60,924 nucleotides of DNA, taken from positions 1 through 60,924 of the forward strand of contig JAIMBB010000004.1 of the NCBI GenBank assembly GCA_023511655.1. Reading direction: 5' to 3'. This stretch comes from Anaerolineae bacterium. Its GTDB lineage: Bacteria; Chloroflexota; Anaerolineae; J036; Brachytrichaceae. Of the stretch, positions 60,379-60,924 are shown piece after piece. Position 1 is the first letter of the stretch. Every line of letters starts with the position of its first letter. A program made the translations under genes and the position numbers. A model generated the notes under the pieces. It searched no databases and was not told where the DNA came from. It worked only from the letters and a program-made list of their open reading frames with translations.

Positions 60379-60924
60379 ATGCACAAGATCGCCGCCATCT
60401 GCACGACTTACTTCCCCACCTCTCACGCCGACGTGATCGTGTCGCGCTGGATGGAACCGCGTCCGACGGATGAACGATGGGGATGGCAGCCTCGCACCCG
60501 GATCGCCTCGTTATACGTGGCGCAACACCGACCGAACCGGCGGTTGATCGAGCTGCCGCCGGCGCGTTGGGGAGAAGTGCCGCACAGCAGAGAGCTCGAA
60601 CTGGGAGCGCCCCTGGCGCGCATCCACAGCGTGCCGATGTTCAACACCATTCGCGAGGCATTGACGCTGGGAGGACACACCCTGGCCGTGGACGGCGTCC
60701 TGCTCATCGGAGAGCACGGGGATTACCCGGTCAACTCGCTCGGGCAGACGCTCTACCCGCGCAAAGAATTCTTCGACGAGATCGTCGCCGTTTTCCGCGA
60801 GTCGGGCCGCTGCGTGCCGGTGTTTTGCGACAAACATCTCTCCTGGAATGCGGAATGGGCGCGTGAGATGGTCGCTACCGCGCGCGAGATGGGATTCCCG
60901 CTGATGGCCGGCTCGTCGCTGCCC
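60379..60924 (+). CDS. Conserved protein of unknown function, 3'-truncated by window end
   Basis: The frame is open for 182 codons and runs off the window. It begins HKIAAICTTYFPTSHADVIVSRW and has GGHTLAVDGVLLIGEHGDYP, YPRKEFFDEIVAVFRESGR and VPVFCDKHLSW, then PLMAGSSLP. I recognise this as a conserved uncharacterised family common in Planctomycetota and Chloroflexota; relatives often sit with sugar catabolism genes. It is divergent from the ABC operon, so it could share its regulation. No reaction can be assigned. Confidence 0.8.
   Translation, partial: MHKIAAICTTYFPTSHADVIVSRWMEPRPTDERWGWQPRTRIASLYVAQHRPNRRLIELPPARWGEVPHSRELELGAPLARIHSVPMFNTIREALTLGGHTLAVDGVLLIGEHGDYPVNSLGQTLYPRKEFFDEIVAVFRESGRCVPVFCDKHLSWNAEWAREMVATAREMGFPLMAGSSLP

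Overview
The window is GC-rich bacterial chromosome with dense genes on both strands. It contains no rRNA, tRNA, CRISPR array or intact insertion sequence that I can see. The gene content suggests a member of the Chloroflexota, probably Anaerolineae-like. The clues are a mycobacterial-type adenosine kinase beside a short-form S-adenosylhomocysteinase, a CcmE of the cysteine (CxxxY) type, many TACAAT-like -10 boxes directly in front of start codons, dispersed palindromic and 7-bp repeats, and several genes for sugar-acid breakdown. This assignment is inference from gene content, not from a marker gene.

Layout. 69-5768 (+): C-N hydrolase, metallo-beta-lactamase-fold protein with a histone-like basic tail, a fused PTS IIC-IID permease, an Fsr-type MFS exporter and a phosphoesterase. 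5775-10022 (-): one very large membrane protein joining a YfhO-like half to a Wzx-like flippase. 10311-15677 (+): atypical OmpR-type regulator, adenosine kinase, ahcY, GMC oxidoreductase and an RbsD/FucU mutarotase. 15791-17653 (-): ccmE and a mannonate-dehydratase-like enolase. 17846-21507 (-): sulfur operon (PocR-domain regulator, sulfide:quinone oxidoreductase, DUF1641, TusE, DsrE) behind a repeat-rich control region with a perfect CRP/FNR-type palindrome. 21847-34169: Uma2 remnant, RraA-like/LMW-PTP/Fe-ADH operon, MNT/HEPN pair facing mmsA, GNAT, YegP, phosphotriesterase-like protein, LacD aldolase, Ca-type P-ATPase and D-lactate dehydrogenase. 34250-50774: hydrolase-like lipoprotein-export region, PanE/GT39/PBP operon, GT4, AraD1-type hydrolase, zinc-less MDR dehydrogenase, methyltransferase and a MoxR/GNAT/CoxE cassette. 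50985-60924: a catabolic block of E1 beta, lipoyl-E1 alpha, a class II aldolase relative, the two halves of a Tm-1-like protein and a sugar ABC importer, ending in a partial conserved gene of unknown role.

The most system-like region is 50985-60097. Two promoter-terminator units on the minus strand encode an ABC sugar importer and, next to it, five tightly packed genes. Two of these genes match the two domains of the plant antiviral protein Tm-1; the others are an aldolase relative with an altered metal site and a 2-oxoacid dehydrogenase E1 whose lipoyl domain is carried on E1 alpha. A sensible hypothesis is import and cleavage of an unusual sugar or sugar acid, followed by oxidative decarboxylation. 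The substrate cannot be read from the sequence.

Other themes are the number of apparently leaderless promoters, two 7-bp tandem arrays that each fill the gap between co-directional genes, and a palindromic repeat that has been absorbed in frame into a protein linker.
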